Positions 7,326 to 13,725 of a stretch of DNA of 15,636 nt are shown piece by piece. Positions within the stretch are counted from its first letter, which is position 1; every line of letters starts with the position of its first letter. A model generated the notes under the pieces. The model was not told the DNA's origin, searched no databases, and saw only the letters and a list, made by a program, of their open reading frames with translations. The stretch is from JAOZHU01 sp964506435 (GTDB lineage Archaea > Thermoproteota > Bathyarchaeia > Bathyarchaeales > Bathycorpusculaceae): positions 1 to 15,636 of the forward strand of contig CAZDLK010000046.1 of assembly GCA_964506435.1 (NCBI GenBank), read 5' to 3'. A program made the position numbers and the translations under genes.

Positions 7326-7843
7326 TTTTCTTTTTTCTCCTGTTGTGATTTAGATAGTTTGACTGCGACTTTGACGATGCTGGGTCTGATCACTTTGTCT
7401 TTCATGATGTAGCCTTTTCGCACTTCTTCCGCCACAACACATTCGTCAACATCGTCGCGTTCTATTGTTGCCACAGCATTGTGGCGTGCAGGGTCAAACG
7501 TTTTACCCTTGCAGTCTATACAAAAAACGCCTTCTTGCTCAAGAACTTTTCTGAATTTTTTAAGCGTCATTTGGACGCCTTCAACGAGCAGTTGAGCAGA
7601 ATCAGCTTTCTGTGCTGTTTTAAGTGCGAGTTCTAGTTCGTCCACAACATCCAGTAGCTCGAGGACTAGGCGTTCAGTGCCGTAATTCTTTGCTTCTGTT
7701 ATTTGGCGGTCGCAGCGTTTTTTTAAATTCTCGAAATCTGCTTGTAAATACTTTATGCGTGTCAAGTAGTCTTCTGAACGTTTCTTTTCTGCTGCCAATT
7801 GTTCTTCAAGATGGGGTTGTTGTGGTTTTTGTTTTTCGCTCAT
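7322..7843 (-). CDS. grpE: Nucleotide exchange factor GrpE
   Basis: 173 residues. Seen: a charged N-terminus, a long coiled-coil helix (about 10-60) containing YLQADFENLKKR, then the conserved end of the family: KGKTFDPARHNAV, VVAEEVRKGYIMKDKVIRPS and VKVAVKLS. The GrpE dimer opens the DnaK nucleotide cleft to release ADP. It is the first gene of the grpE-dnaK(-dnaJ) unit and overlaps dnaK by four bases. ATG 7843 is preceded by AAGGTCATGA, a weak ribosome-binding site. A possible box A (GATTTTTACC on the minus strand near 7886-7895) sits about 45 bases upstream. Codons end mostly in A or C, as in the first part of dnaK. Confidence 0.96.
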   Translation of the reverse strand: MSEKQKPQQPHLEEQLAAEKKRSEDYLTRIKYLQADFENLKKRCDRQITEAKNYGTERLVLELLDVVDELELALKTAQKADSAQLLVEGVQMTLKKFRKVLEQEGVFCIDCKGKTFDPARHNAVATIERDDVDECVVAEEVRKGYIMKDKVIRPSIVKVAVKLSKSQQEKKEK

Positions 7844-8200
7844 TAATGCTCATGACCTTATTCGTTTCGAGGAAAAACAGTGGTGTCTCTGGTAAAAATC
7901 TTTTTTGCTGTGGCTACCTGTGACAACATCGAAGTACATTAAAACATAATCTATGTGAACGTAGTGCTCAATAACAGCGCGCGAATTTGCTTTGCGGTTT
8001 GTTTGGTGTTGGTTAGGGTGGAACTGTTGCGATTTTTTTCTATAGCCCCCCTATTTATACTATAAATAGTGTTGGAGCGTTGCGGGATAGACCCCCTATA
8101 GGGAAAGGTTGTTTTAAGCGCTGTATCTTTTTGGGGAGTTTTGGCGTTCTGAACGTAAGGCTTTTAGGGTTTAAACCATGAATGAGAGGTAGAAAAACAA
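7844..8200. other. Divergent intergenic region between grpE and the broken recombinase
   Basis: It holds the presumed grpE promoter (7886-7895), repeat B (8040-8110), a GGCGTTCTGAACG motif at 8144-8156 resembling the GCGTTTAGAACG direct repeats near 9.7 kb, and a ribosome-binding site (GAGGT near 8187) for the recombinase remnant. I see no gene in it. Confidence 0.5.
8040..8110 (-). repeat. Dispersed repeat, copy B (inverted relative to copy A)
   Basis: Read on the minus strand: a CCCTATAGGG palindrome (8094-8103), a variable stretch of about 25 bases, then the 29-base block identical to copy A with TATTTATAGTATAAATA and six Gs before CTATAG. The left module of copy A (catatttg...gcagaaa) is missing. 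The CTATAG ends of A and B face each other across the zinc-ribbon, membrane protein, dnaJ, dnaK and grpE genes, like the ends of a composite element. The palindromic TATA could drive transcription both ways, toward grpE and toward the recombinase. Confidence 0.75.
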
Positions 8201-8523
8201 ATGAAAAAAGTATTGGATAAGCCCTATGAGCAAGATGAGTTTTTTAGAAAGTGGTTAGTTGGACTGAGCGAGAGAACAAAGAAGAACTATAGCAACGAGT
8301 TCCACGAGTGGCACGTCTTTATCGAAATGACGCCGATGGAGCAGATTAAGAAGCGCATGCACGACTTGACAACGCAGGATATATAGCGCAAAGACTGTTT
8401 TTTGAGGACAAGTGGCGAGCCTTCAAAGAATACTTAGAGCACAAAGGCGACCTTAAACCCGCGAGTGTACGAGGTAAATCTCAAGACCGATACAGAGACC
8501 TCAAGATAGATAACGTTGATTAG
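8201..8523 (+). pseudogene. Tyrosine recombinase/integrase remnant, N-terminal part only
   Basis: ATG 8201 has GAGGT about ten bases upstream and opens a 61-codon frame. It contains FFRKWLVGLSERTKKNYSNE and MTPMEQIKKRMHDLT, matching the N-terminal SAM-like core-binding domain of archaeal XerC/D-like recombinases. It stops at TAG 8384-8386. The homologous sequence continues in the +1 frame from 8386: AQRLFFEDKWRAFKEYLEHK, then GDLKPASVRG, to a stop at 8521-8523. After that nothing integrase-like remains: the catalytic R-H-R-Y domain is absent. So it is both frameshifted and truncated. It probably marks a former integrated element whose other genes are gone or are the neighbours described here. 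Confidence 0.75.
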
Positions 8524-8615
8524 TGAAGAATCTCCGCTACTTGCCAAGTATTTGAGAAACGAAAGGTGCCAATGGAATCCAAGAACCCTGCCAGCCTATT
8601 TTCTTATTGGAATAA

Positions 8616-9386
8616 TCATCCTTTCATCATGCCTTTTAGCTGCTTCTCAAGATTTGGGTCTTCGGACATTTTCTGCCATACTTTCTTAATCAAAAACCAT
8701 CTCAACTCGGATTTTTTTAGCATTTCTCGATAATATTTATCTGCAAACTCAAGAGCTTCCCTTGCCCTGCAGGCATACATGTCTGGCTTTCCACTAACAA
8801 ACATATCCACATGCCCGACTGTGGAAATTACTAAAGCCGCTAAACACAATGCTTCACACTCAGTCATTTCTTCTTCTTTCAAAAACTCAGATAACAATAG
8901 TTCTCCCCCTGTTACTTTTCCACTCCCAATTATCCCCACTCTCTCAAGTTGCTTGGTCTTACCCTCGCAGGTTACCAATAGAATAAGCTGGAATTCACCA
9001 GCAGCTGCAAGTAGCAATGAGAAATGAGAATCATCAACTCCCCGTTTATTATATTTATCATAAATCGTGAATGCAATATCTCCTAATTCCTTGCGATATA
9101 CATTGAGAAATACCGAAGGGTCATCGTCTGCAGATGTCTTTTTTCCCAAAAAATAGAAAATCTCGTCTATAGCTTCGTCTGCAATCATTGAATCCCCAGA
9201 TGAAGCAACCACAAACTCCCATGTCTGTTTACCCTTTTCTTTCGGTTCTGGTCCAAAAATAACTCGTAGTTTAGTAGCAGAACTTTTTGTGAACCCTGAA
9301 GATTCCTGAGTATCCGCAGCAATTAATACAATTGGGATTTTCTTAGTTTCGTCATCCAGACATTCTATTGCAAGACAAATTGTCAT
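8616..9386 (-). CDS. Solitary proteasome-beta-like Ntn hydrolase
   Basis: 256 residues from ATG 9386. A longer frame from 9452 exists, but a TATA box (9436-9443) falls inside it, so 9386 is preferred. This start puts Thr directly after Met (MTICLAIE), as expected for an N-terminal-nucleophile enzyme without a propeptide. Proteasome-beta landmarks follow: AAD (Asp 25, equivalent of D17), ATKL (Lys 39, of K33), IIGSGK (154-158, with Ser 155 of S129) and HVDMFVSG (Asp 194, of D166). The catalytic set therefore looks complete. The protein is longer than a typical beta subunit (about 200 residues), with an extra C-terminal helical region. No alpha subunit, ATPase ring or second beta gene is adjacent. 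Substrate and assembly are unknown. The recombinase remnant and repeats around it suggest accessory DNA. Confidence 0.8.
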   Translation of the reverse strand: MTICLAIECLDDETKKIPIVLIAADTQESSGFTKSSATKLRVIFGPEPKEKGKQTWEFVVASSGDSMIADEAIDEIFYFLGKKTSADDDPSVFLNVYRKELGDIAFTIYDKYNKRGVDDSHFSLLLAAAGEFQLILLVTCEGKTKQLERVGIIGSGKVTGGELLLSEFLKEEEMTECEALCLAALVISTVGHVDMFVSGKPDMYACRAREALEFADKYYREMLKKSELRWFLIKKVWQKMSEDPNLEKQLKGMMKG

Positions 9387-9435
9387 ATTTACTTCCCTTT
9401 GATTTTCTTTTAATCTGACGTTATGCAAATTATGG

Positions 9436-9443
9436 TTATAATA
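9436..9443 (-). promoter_or_regulatory. TATA box of the proteasome-like gene
   Basis: Minus-strand TATTATAA about 50 bases before ATG 9386; transcription would start near 9410. This box decides against the longer start at 9452. Confidence 0.5.
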
Positions 9444-9702
9444 CTTTTGCAAATGTTTTTTGTTTTTTTTTTTTCTTGCGTTTCACTTGGAGTTTTACCG
9501 AGTGACAGCGAGACTGATGGTGAAAGACGGACATTATTCACGGGTGCACGTGCATGAGAGCAAACGTATTCGAATACGCGACAGGAGAGAAAAAGATTAA
9601 ACCTTACTCTAAGTTACTGAAAAACTAATGTTCCTATAGTAATGCTATTGTGGAGAGTTTTTATAAGTACAAACTGATAATCCTAATTCACCCTATAGCT
9701 AT
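9444..9702. other. Gene-free stretch with palindromes and a T-tract
   Basis: A T6-G-T12 run (9456-9474) would terminate rightward transcripts. It is followed by a 7-bp imperfect hairpin (CACTTGG/CCGAGTG, 9488-9508), the perfect palindromes TGCACGTGCA (9545-9554) and CGTATTCGAATACG (9565-9578), and CCTATAG motifs at about 9632 and 9692. No gene found. Confidence 0.4.
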
Positions 9703-9754
9703 GCGTTTAGAACGTTAAAATCTATAACCCTTACAAAGATAGGCGTTTAGAACG
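9703..9754. repeat. 12-base direct repeat, two copies 40 bases apart
   Basis: GCGTTTAGAACG occurs exactly at 9703-9714 and 9743-9754. No third copy sits at the same period on either side, so it is not a CRISPR array. A variant occurs beside copy B at 8145-8156. Confidence 0.6.
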
Positions 9755-9760
9755 ACTTTT

Positions 9761-9870
9761 CCCTATAGGTTTCTGCATACTATTTTTATTAGGATACAAA
9801 TATGTTGGTGCCGGTAGACCCCTCCTCCCCTTTTTCTGCAATGATTGACTATTAGCATCCAAATATGCTG
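9761..9870 (-). repeat. Dispersed repeat, copies C1 and C2 in tandem
   Basis: On the minus strand C1 (9870-9832) and C2 (9807-9761) each begin CA(G/A)CATATTTG and contain CTAAT and TGCAG. C1 shares 23 identical bases with copy A; C2 is more diverged but has the same length and ends in CCTATAGGG as A does. All three copies can be read in one open frame giving YL-x-x-N-x-x-S-x-QK (A: YLKPNSQSLQKPIG; C1: YLDANSQSLQKKG; C2: YLYPNKNSMQKPIG). A 72-codon frame (9949-9731) spans both, but I treat it as repeat sequence rather than a gene. Confidence 0.65.
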
Positions 9871-9872
9871 TT

Positions 9873-9923
9873 GTCAAGAAATCTTGACTAATGCGTTTGC
9901 CTCTTTGGTCAAGAAACCTTGAT
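9873..9923 (+). promoter_or_regulatory. Paired palindromic operator candidates before the surface-protein gene
   Basis: GTCAAGAAATCTTGAC at 9873-9888 has 7-base arms. GTCAAGAAACCTTGAT at 9908-9923 matches it at 14 of 16 bases. They are 35 bases apart, and a possible box A (CTTTTTACC, 9929-9937) follows directly, so a dimeric repressor or activator could bind here. No regulator gene is next to it. Confidence 0.4.
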
Positions 9924-9972
9924 AAAACTCTTTTTACCGCAGGGAACAACGCAGTATTAATGGGTACAGCTC

Positions 9973-11436
9973 ATGTGGAAAAGCGTGGTTTGGGTGCTCG
10001 TTCTATTTTTCCTAACGGCATCATGTTCAACTACGGCGTTATCTGTCAAGGCTGAGCATAGAACCATTATTGTTCCTGACAATTACCGGGCTATAACCGA
10101 CGCTGTCGGCAACGCCACAAATGGCGATACGATACTTGTAAGATCAGGGATTTATAATGAACAATCACTGAAGACAAATAAGACTATATCATTAATAGGT
10201 GAAGGCGCACACAGCACCATAGTAAAACTAACGCCGCCTATAGTCAACTTTACAGTTATGGGACAGTATATAGGCACTGGATACGACGCTGCTATTGATT
10301 TTCGCGCAGACAATATTGTTGTTTCAGGCTTCACAATAAACTGCTATGGGGCAATTATGATTTCTGGTGACCATGTGATTCTTATGGGAAATACAATTAA
10401 TAACTATGAAAAAAACTGGGTGCACGTGAACGGCAATTATGCGACTATTTCAAACAATACGCTAAACGTAGTCACTGATGTCCAATGCTCTTATTCTGGC
10501 GTTTCTGCAAATACTGGAACAGGCATTATTACTGTAAGTAATTGGGGTTCATACAACAGTGTTTTCTATAATAACATGAGTTCTATTGGTGGAGCCACTC
10601 TTAGCAGCTCAAATCTATACTATGGAAACATTGTAACTGGTGGCGGTGGGATGTACGCAATGAAAAACGATATTGTGGCTAACAACACGATAACTAATTG
10701 CACTCAGGGCGTTAACATAATGATGGGCTCAGACAATGTCATTGTTGGAAATATAATCGCCAACAATTCTGGCACCGCTCTAGCTACGATTGGTTATGTA
10801 CAGGGTAGTTTAACGTATTGTGGATTAAACAATCTATTCTTGGCAAATTACGTTGCAAACAACGCTTTAGGTATACGAGTGAGTACTAATGACAAGTGGC
10901 ACACTGGAAATTTTACTATCTACTATAATGATTTTATCAATAATACTCAGCAAGCAGAGGTGATAGTCTCTGATTCTTCAACTTACTGGGACTCTTCTGG
11001 GCAAGGTCTCCCATGTACTGATTACTGGAACACCACCTACGCAGGCAATCACTGGAGCGACTATAATGGAACAGACGAAAATGGCGACGGCATTGGTGAT
11101 AGCCCGTATCTTGTCGGCGGTAACGAATCAGATTATCAGCCCCTTATGGCTCCATTCAACATTTACAGCATAAACATACAACTGCCCTCATGGGCAATTT
11201 TGTCATTACCAAACCCGCTTCCAATTCCATCCTTCCCGCCTCCGCCCTCTTCGTCTCCCTCACCTATTCCAAATTCAACTCCTTCGCCTAATCCATCGTC
11301 CTCTTCAGCATCTTCACCAGCGCCTTTGCCCACTCAGGAGCCTGCCCCAACTTTAGCCGCTATCGTTATTTTAAGCGCATCAGCAATTGCAATCAGCATG
11401 GGAGCAATTATTTACTTCAGAAAACACAAACACTAA
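9973..11436 (+). CDS. Cell-surface NosD-like parallel beta-helix protein
   Basis: 487 residues. Seen: a hydrophobic signal peptide (about 4-25), PDNYRAITDAVGNATNGDTI-type entry into a pectin-lyase-like fold, then right-handed beta-helix (PbH1/NosD) repeats rich in Asn, Gly, Thr and Ser from about 50 to 340. The typical closing motif of this family, WSDYNGTDENGDGIGDSPY, lies around 356-374. A Pro/Ser-rich linker (about 408-462) follows, with a C-terminal membrane helix and a basic RKHKH tail. This is the build of an archaeal envelope protein held by its C-terminal helix, with the beta-helix outside, and many potential N-glycosylation sites. The ligand is unknown; related domains bind or cleave polysaccharides, or act as scaffolds. 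ATG 9973 has no strong ribosome-binding site. Confidence 0.88.
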   Translation: MWKSVVWVLVLFFLTASCSTTALSVKAEHRTIIVPDNYRAITDAVGNATNGDTILVRSGIYNEQSLKTNKTISLIGEGAHSTIVKLTPPIVNFTVMGQYIGTGYDAAIDFRADNIVVSGFTINCYGAIMISGDHVILMGNTINNYEKNWVHVNGNYATISNNTLNVVTDVQCSYSGVSANTGTGIITVSNWGSYNSVFYNNMSSIGGATLSSSNLYYGNIVTGGGGMYAMKNDIVANNTITNCTQGVNIMMGSDNVIVGNIIANNSGTALATIGYVQGSLTYCGLNNLFLANYVANNALGIRVSTNDKWHTGNFTIYYNDFINNTQQAEVIVSDSSTYWDSSGQGLPCTDYWNTTYAGNHWSDYNGTDENGDGIGDSPYLVGGNESDYQPLMAPFNIYSINIQLPSWAILSLPNPLPIPSFPPPPSSSPSPIPNSTPSPNPSSSSASSPAPLPTQEPAPTLAAIVILSASAIAISMGAIIYFRKHKH

Positions 11437-11577
11437 GGAAGCTATCCTTGTTGTGAGCAAACCAAAAGACAACATGAATGAAAACAGCCCTCAACGCGTG
11501 TTTCCGCGTTCACACGAAACTTTTGAAAACTGCAAAAGTTCTTAAGCACAGACAAACTAGCTTCAACTCAGATAAGC

Positions 11578-12546
11578 ATGAACACTGAACAGGTAACGCT
11601 GGAAGATGTTTACAAGGCACGAAAAATCGTAAGCCGCTTCCTGCCGAAAACGCCGCTGATAACTCCGCCTGCCCTCTCCAACCGCTTAGGCTTTGCAGCC
11701 TACGTTAAATGCGATAACACGTTGCCGACAGGCGCGTTCAAAGTCAGAGGCGGCATCAACCTCATCTCGCAGCTTTCAAGCAAAGAAAAACGCCGAGGCG
11801 TCATAGCCGTTTCTACAGGCAACCACGCGCAGTCAATAGCTTACGCTTCATGCCTCTTCGGTGTCAAAGCCATAATCGGCATGCCCGTCGGTTCAAACCC
11901 CATCAAAGTGGCAGCCACAAAATGCTTCGGAGCAACGGTGAAGTTCCACGGCGAAGACTACGATGAAGCACGATTGTGGGTTGAGGAAGAAGCAAAACGA
12001 AAAGGCTACAGGTACATTCACTCAGCTAATGAGCCGCTGTTAATCGCAGGCGTAGGCACATTATACTTGGAAATACTGGAAGAAGCACCAGACATTGACG
12101 CCATAATTGTGCCCATCGGAGGCGGCAGCGGCGCAGCAGCCGCATGCATAGTGGCTAAAACCATAAACCCAAACATCAAAGTAATCGGAGTCCAAGCAGA
12201 AAACGCGCCTGCAGTTTACCTTTCATGGAAAACCAAACAGCTAATGCAAACCGAGTCCGCCGATACCTTCGCAGAGGGCTTAGCCACAAGAGTCACCTTC
12301 ACACTCACATTTGACATTATAAACAAAATGATAGACGAAATTGTCCTCGTAAGCGAAGAAGAAATAGAAAACGCAATCAAGGCACTGCTGGAGACGACGC
12401 ATCAGCTCGCGGAAGGCGCAGGCGCTGCAGCAACAGCCGCCGCGTTCAAACTGCGCAAACAGCTTCAAGGCAAAAAAGTGGCGTTGCCCTTAACAGGCGG
12501 CAACCTGACAATGGAGACGCTTAGCAAAATTCTCAAAAAAACCTGA
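11578..12546 (+). CDS. Threonine/serine dehydratase family (PLP, fold type II)
   Basis: 322 residues, the size of the form lacking an ACT regulatory domain. Seen: the PLP lysine in PTGAFKVRG (K55), TGNHAQSIAYA (80-90) for substrate and cofactor contacts, the phosphate loop GGGSG (181-185), FAEGLA (231-236) and TGGN near the end (307-310). The family removes water and ammonia from threonine or serine to give 2-oxobutyrate or pyruvate; some members are serine racemases or act on hydroxyaspartate. Small departures from the usual enzyme motif (P50 before TG, and AEG for the more common ADG) make the exact substrate uncertain. A box-A-like TTCTTAAG lies about 35 bases upstream with no ribosome-binding site, suggesting a leaderless or short-leader transcript. 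Confidence 0.92.
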   Translation: MNTEQVTLEDVYKARKIVSRFLPKTPLITPPALSNRLGFAAYVKCDNTLPTGAFKVRGGINLISQLSSKEKRRGVIAVSTGNHAQSIAYASCLFGVKAIIGMPVGSNPIKVAATKCFGATVKFHGEDYDEARLWVEEEAKRKGYRYIHSANEPLLIAGVGTLYLEILEEAPDIDAIIVPIGGGSGAAAACIVAKTINPNIKVIGVQAENAPAVYLSWKTKQLMQTESADTFAEGLATRVTFTLTFDIINKMIDEIVLVSEEEIENAIKALLETTHQLAEGAGAAATAAAFKLRKQLQGKKVALPLTGGNLTMETLSKILKKT

Positions 12547-12602
12547 ACTGCAAACACAGGCTTATGAAAAAGAGGATTTATTACCCAAGAGCACATTGGT
12601 GC

Positions 12603-12749
12603 TTAATCGTATTTTTTAATGCGTATCATTTTGCGGTAACTTTTCAAGTCGCTGGAAACGCGCTTGAGAAGGTTTAGTTCGTCTACTGTCTTTTTGAACT
12701 GTAGTCTTTCTTCGCGAATTTTATTGTGCATCGTTTGTTCTTTTTGCAT
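12603..12749 (-). CDS. Small basic helical protein (48 residues), candidate
   Basis: ATG 12749 opens MQKEQTMHNKIREERLQFKK and continues to KKYD and TAA. The sequence is charged and predicted helical (alternating Glu/Arg/Lys with Leu, Val and Ile), with no Cys, signal or membrane part. No clear ribosome-binding site. It is convergent with the dehydratase gene, with about 56 bases between stop codons. Codon style resembles its neighbours. Family unknown. Confidence 0.45.
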   Translation of the reverse strand: MQKEQTMHNKIREERLQFKKTVDELNLLKRVSSDLKSYRKMIRIKKYD

Positions 12750-12800
12750 GGCTTTCAGCTTTTTAAGGGTTAAAGACGTTTTATTGGAGGGTGTTTGTCA

Positions 12801-12935
12801 TTGTTTGTTGGCTATCTAAACGGTCAATCCGTCATCGAGGAGAAAGGAGAAGGCTTCGAGAACGGAAAGAATGTGTTGACTGATTTAGATGTGCCTTCAA
12901 CCTCAATAGCCCTCCACTCGCGTCACAAGACTTAA
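12801..12935 (+). CDS. Small protein (44 residues, TTG start), candidate
   Basis: TTG 12801 is preceded by GGAGGGTG (12787-12794), a strong match to the anti-SD about ten bases upstream. A box-A-like CTTTTTAAGG lies near 12759-12768. The product reads MFVGYLNGQSVIEEKGEGFE and ends ALHSRHKT. It could be a true small gene or the remnant of a larger one. It is divergent from the 48-residue candidate, with 51 bases between starts. No family recognised. Confidence 0.35.
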   Translation: MFVGYLNGQSVIEEKGEGFENGKNVLTDLDVPSTSIALHSRHKT

Positions 12936-12975
12936 GATATTATACGCATATAAGCATTATGCATTATAAATAAAC

Positions 12976-12994
12976 TAAAAAAACGCTAAAAAAA
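12976..12994 (-). terminator. Double T-tract terminator
   Basis: Minus-strand TTTTTTTAGCGTTTTTTTA starts a few bases after the stop codon of the coiled-coil gene. It repeats the two-run T7 layout seen at 3761-3780. Confidence 0.65.
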
Positions 12995-12997
12995 CGA

Positions 12998-13573
12998 TTA
13001 ACCTATGGCCAAAACGCCCTCTAAAATCCGCGTCTCAGAAACATCCAGCTGTTTGGACAGCCACATTTTCAGAAGCGCCGCCAATTTAGGAAGTTCACCA
13101 CTGTACGTTACGATTTGACTGCCTTTAAGCGCTTGAACTTGAAAAGTCTTTTCCGCTTCTTTATAAATGAAGGACAGCGTTTGAGACTGGAAAGCTAAAT
13201 TCTGAAAGTCTTCCCACTGTCTGCATCGTAATATTACCAGTCGGTCACGTGCCACCACTGGAGGCTGCGCGATTTCTTTTTTCGGCACTGCAGTTGCTGG
13301 CTCGCTTTTTGGTCCTTGAATCACAAGGGGTGTTTCGCGTTGTGATTTAGATAAATAGGTCACTAAATTTGTCATTTCAGTCTGCAGGCCGTTTATTTTC
13401 TGTTCTATTTTCTCCACTTTGCCGCTTAACTCGCCTGTAACGCTTAATTTTCCTGCAACTGTGCTTAACTCGCTTATCAGTTTGTCCAAATCTTTCTCGT
13501 GTTCTCTGAGCACGTTTACTATGAAGTCTAAAGCGTCTAACGCTTCATCTTTTGATTGTGGTTCCCTAGACAT
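12998..13573 (-). CDS. Coiled-coil protein with a C-terminal globular domain, unknown function
   Basis: 191 residues from ATG 13573. Seen: a long heptad-like N-terminal region (about 7-78) with regularly spaced Leu, Ile and Val (for example LDKLISELSTVAGKL and VEKIEQKINGLQ), a Pro-rich linker (about 80-108), and a compact C-terminal domain of strands and helices (about 109-191, from RLVILRCRQWEDFQ to GVLAIG). No signal or membrane segment. This suggests a cytosolic oligomer whose end domain binds something, but I do not recognise the family. A TATA box at 13610-13620 and the terminator at 12976-12994 make it a single-gene unit, divergent from the cyclophilin gene. Confidence 0.82.
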   Translation of the reverse strand: MSREPQSKDEALDALDFIVNVLREHEKDLDKLISELSTVAGKLSVTGELSGKVEKIEQKINGLQTEMTNLVTYLSKSQRETPLVIQGPKSEPATAVPKKEIAQPPVVARDRLVILRCRQWEDFQNLAFQSQTLSFIYKEAEKTFQVQALKGSQIVTYSGELPKLAALLKMWLSKQLDVSETRILEGVLAIG

Positions 13574-13609
13574 TCGTCAACCCTTGCCAATTTTACACAG
13601 TGCAACTTA

Positions 13610-13620
13610 GTGTAAATAAG
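13610..13620 (-). promoter_or_regulatory. TATA box of the coiled-coil gene
   Basis: Minus-strand CTTATTTACAC lies about 40 bases before ATG 13573. It overlaps any longer reading of the divergent cyclophilin gene, which argues for a later start of that gene. Confidence 0.45.
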
Positions 13621-13725
13621 CTTAGCGAATCTTCAAAACGTATCAGGGATATGCACAACATTTCTACAACCAATATACACTTCCCGCCTTCTAACTGGCA
13701 AAAATTGAAACACTTAAATGGAACA

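Noticed and set aside
9386..9452. N-terminal extension of the proteasome-like protein to 9452
   Set aside because: A TATA box lies inside this stretch, and starting at 9386 puts the catalytic Thr directly after Met.
9703..9870. Possible CRISPR array
   Set aside because: Only two exact 12-base repeats at one 40-base interval, no regular series of spacers, and no cas genes in the window.
9731..9949. 72-codon minus-strand open frame between the proteasome-like gene and the surface-protein gene
   Set aside because: It is made almost wholly of the C1/C2 repeats and the paired palindromes, and the palindrome copies fall in different reading frames, which argues against coding. Its peptide repeat is noted as a finding.
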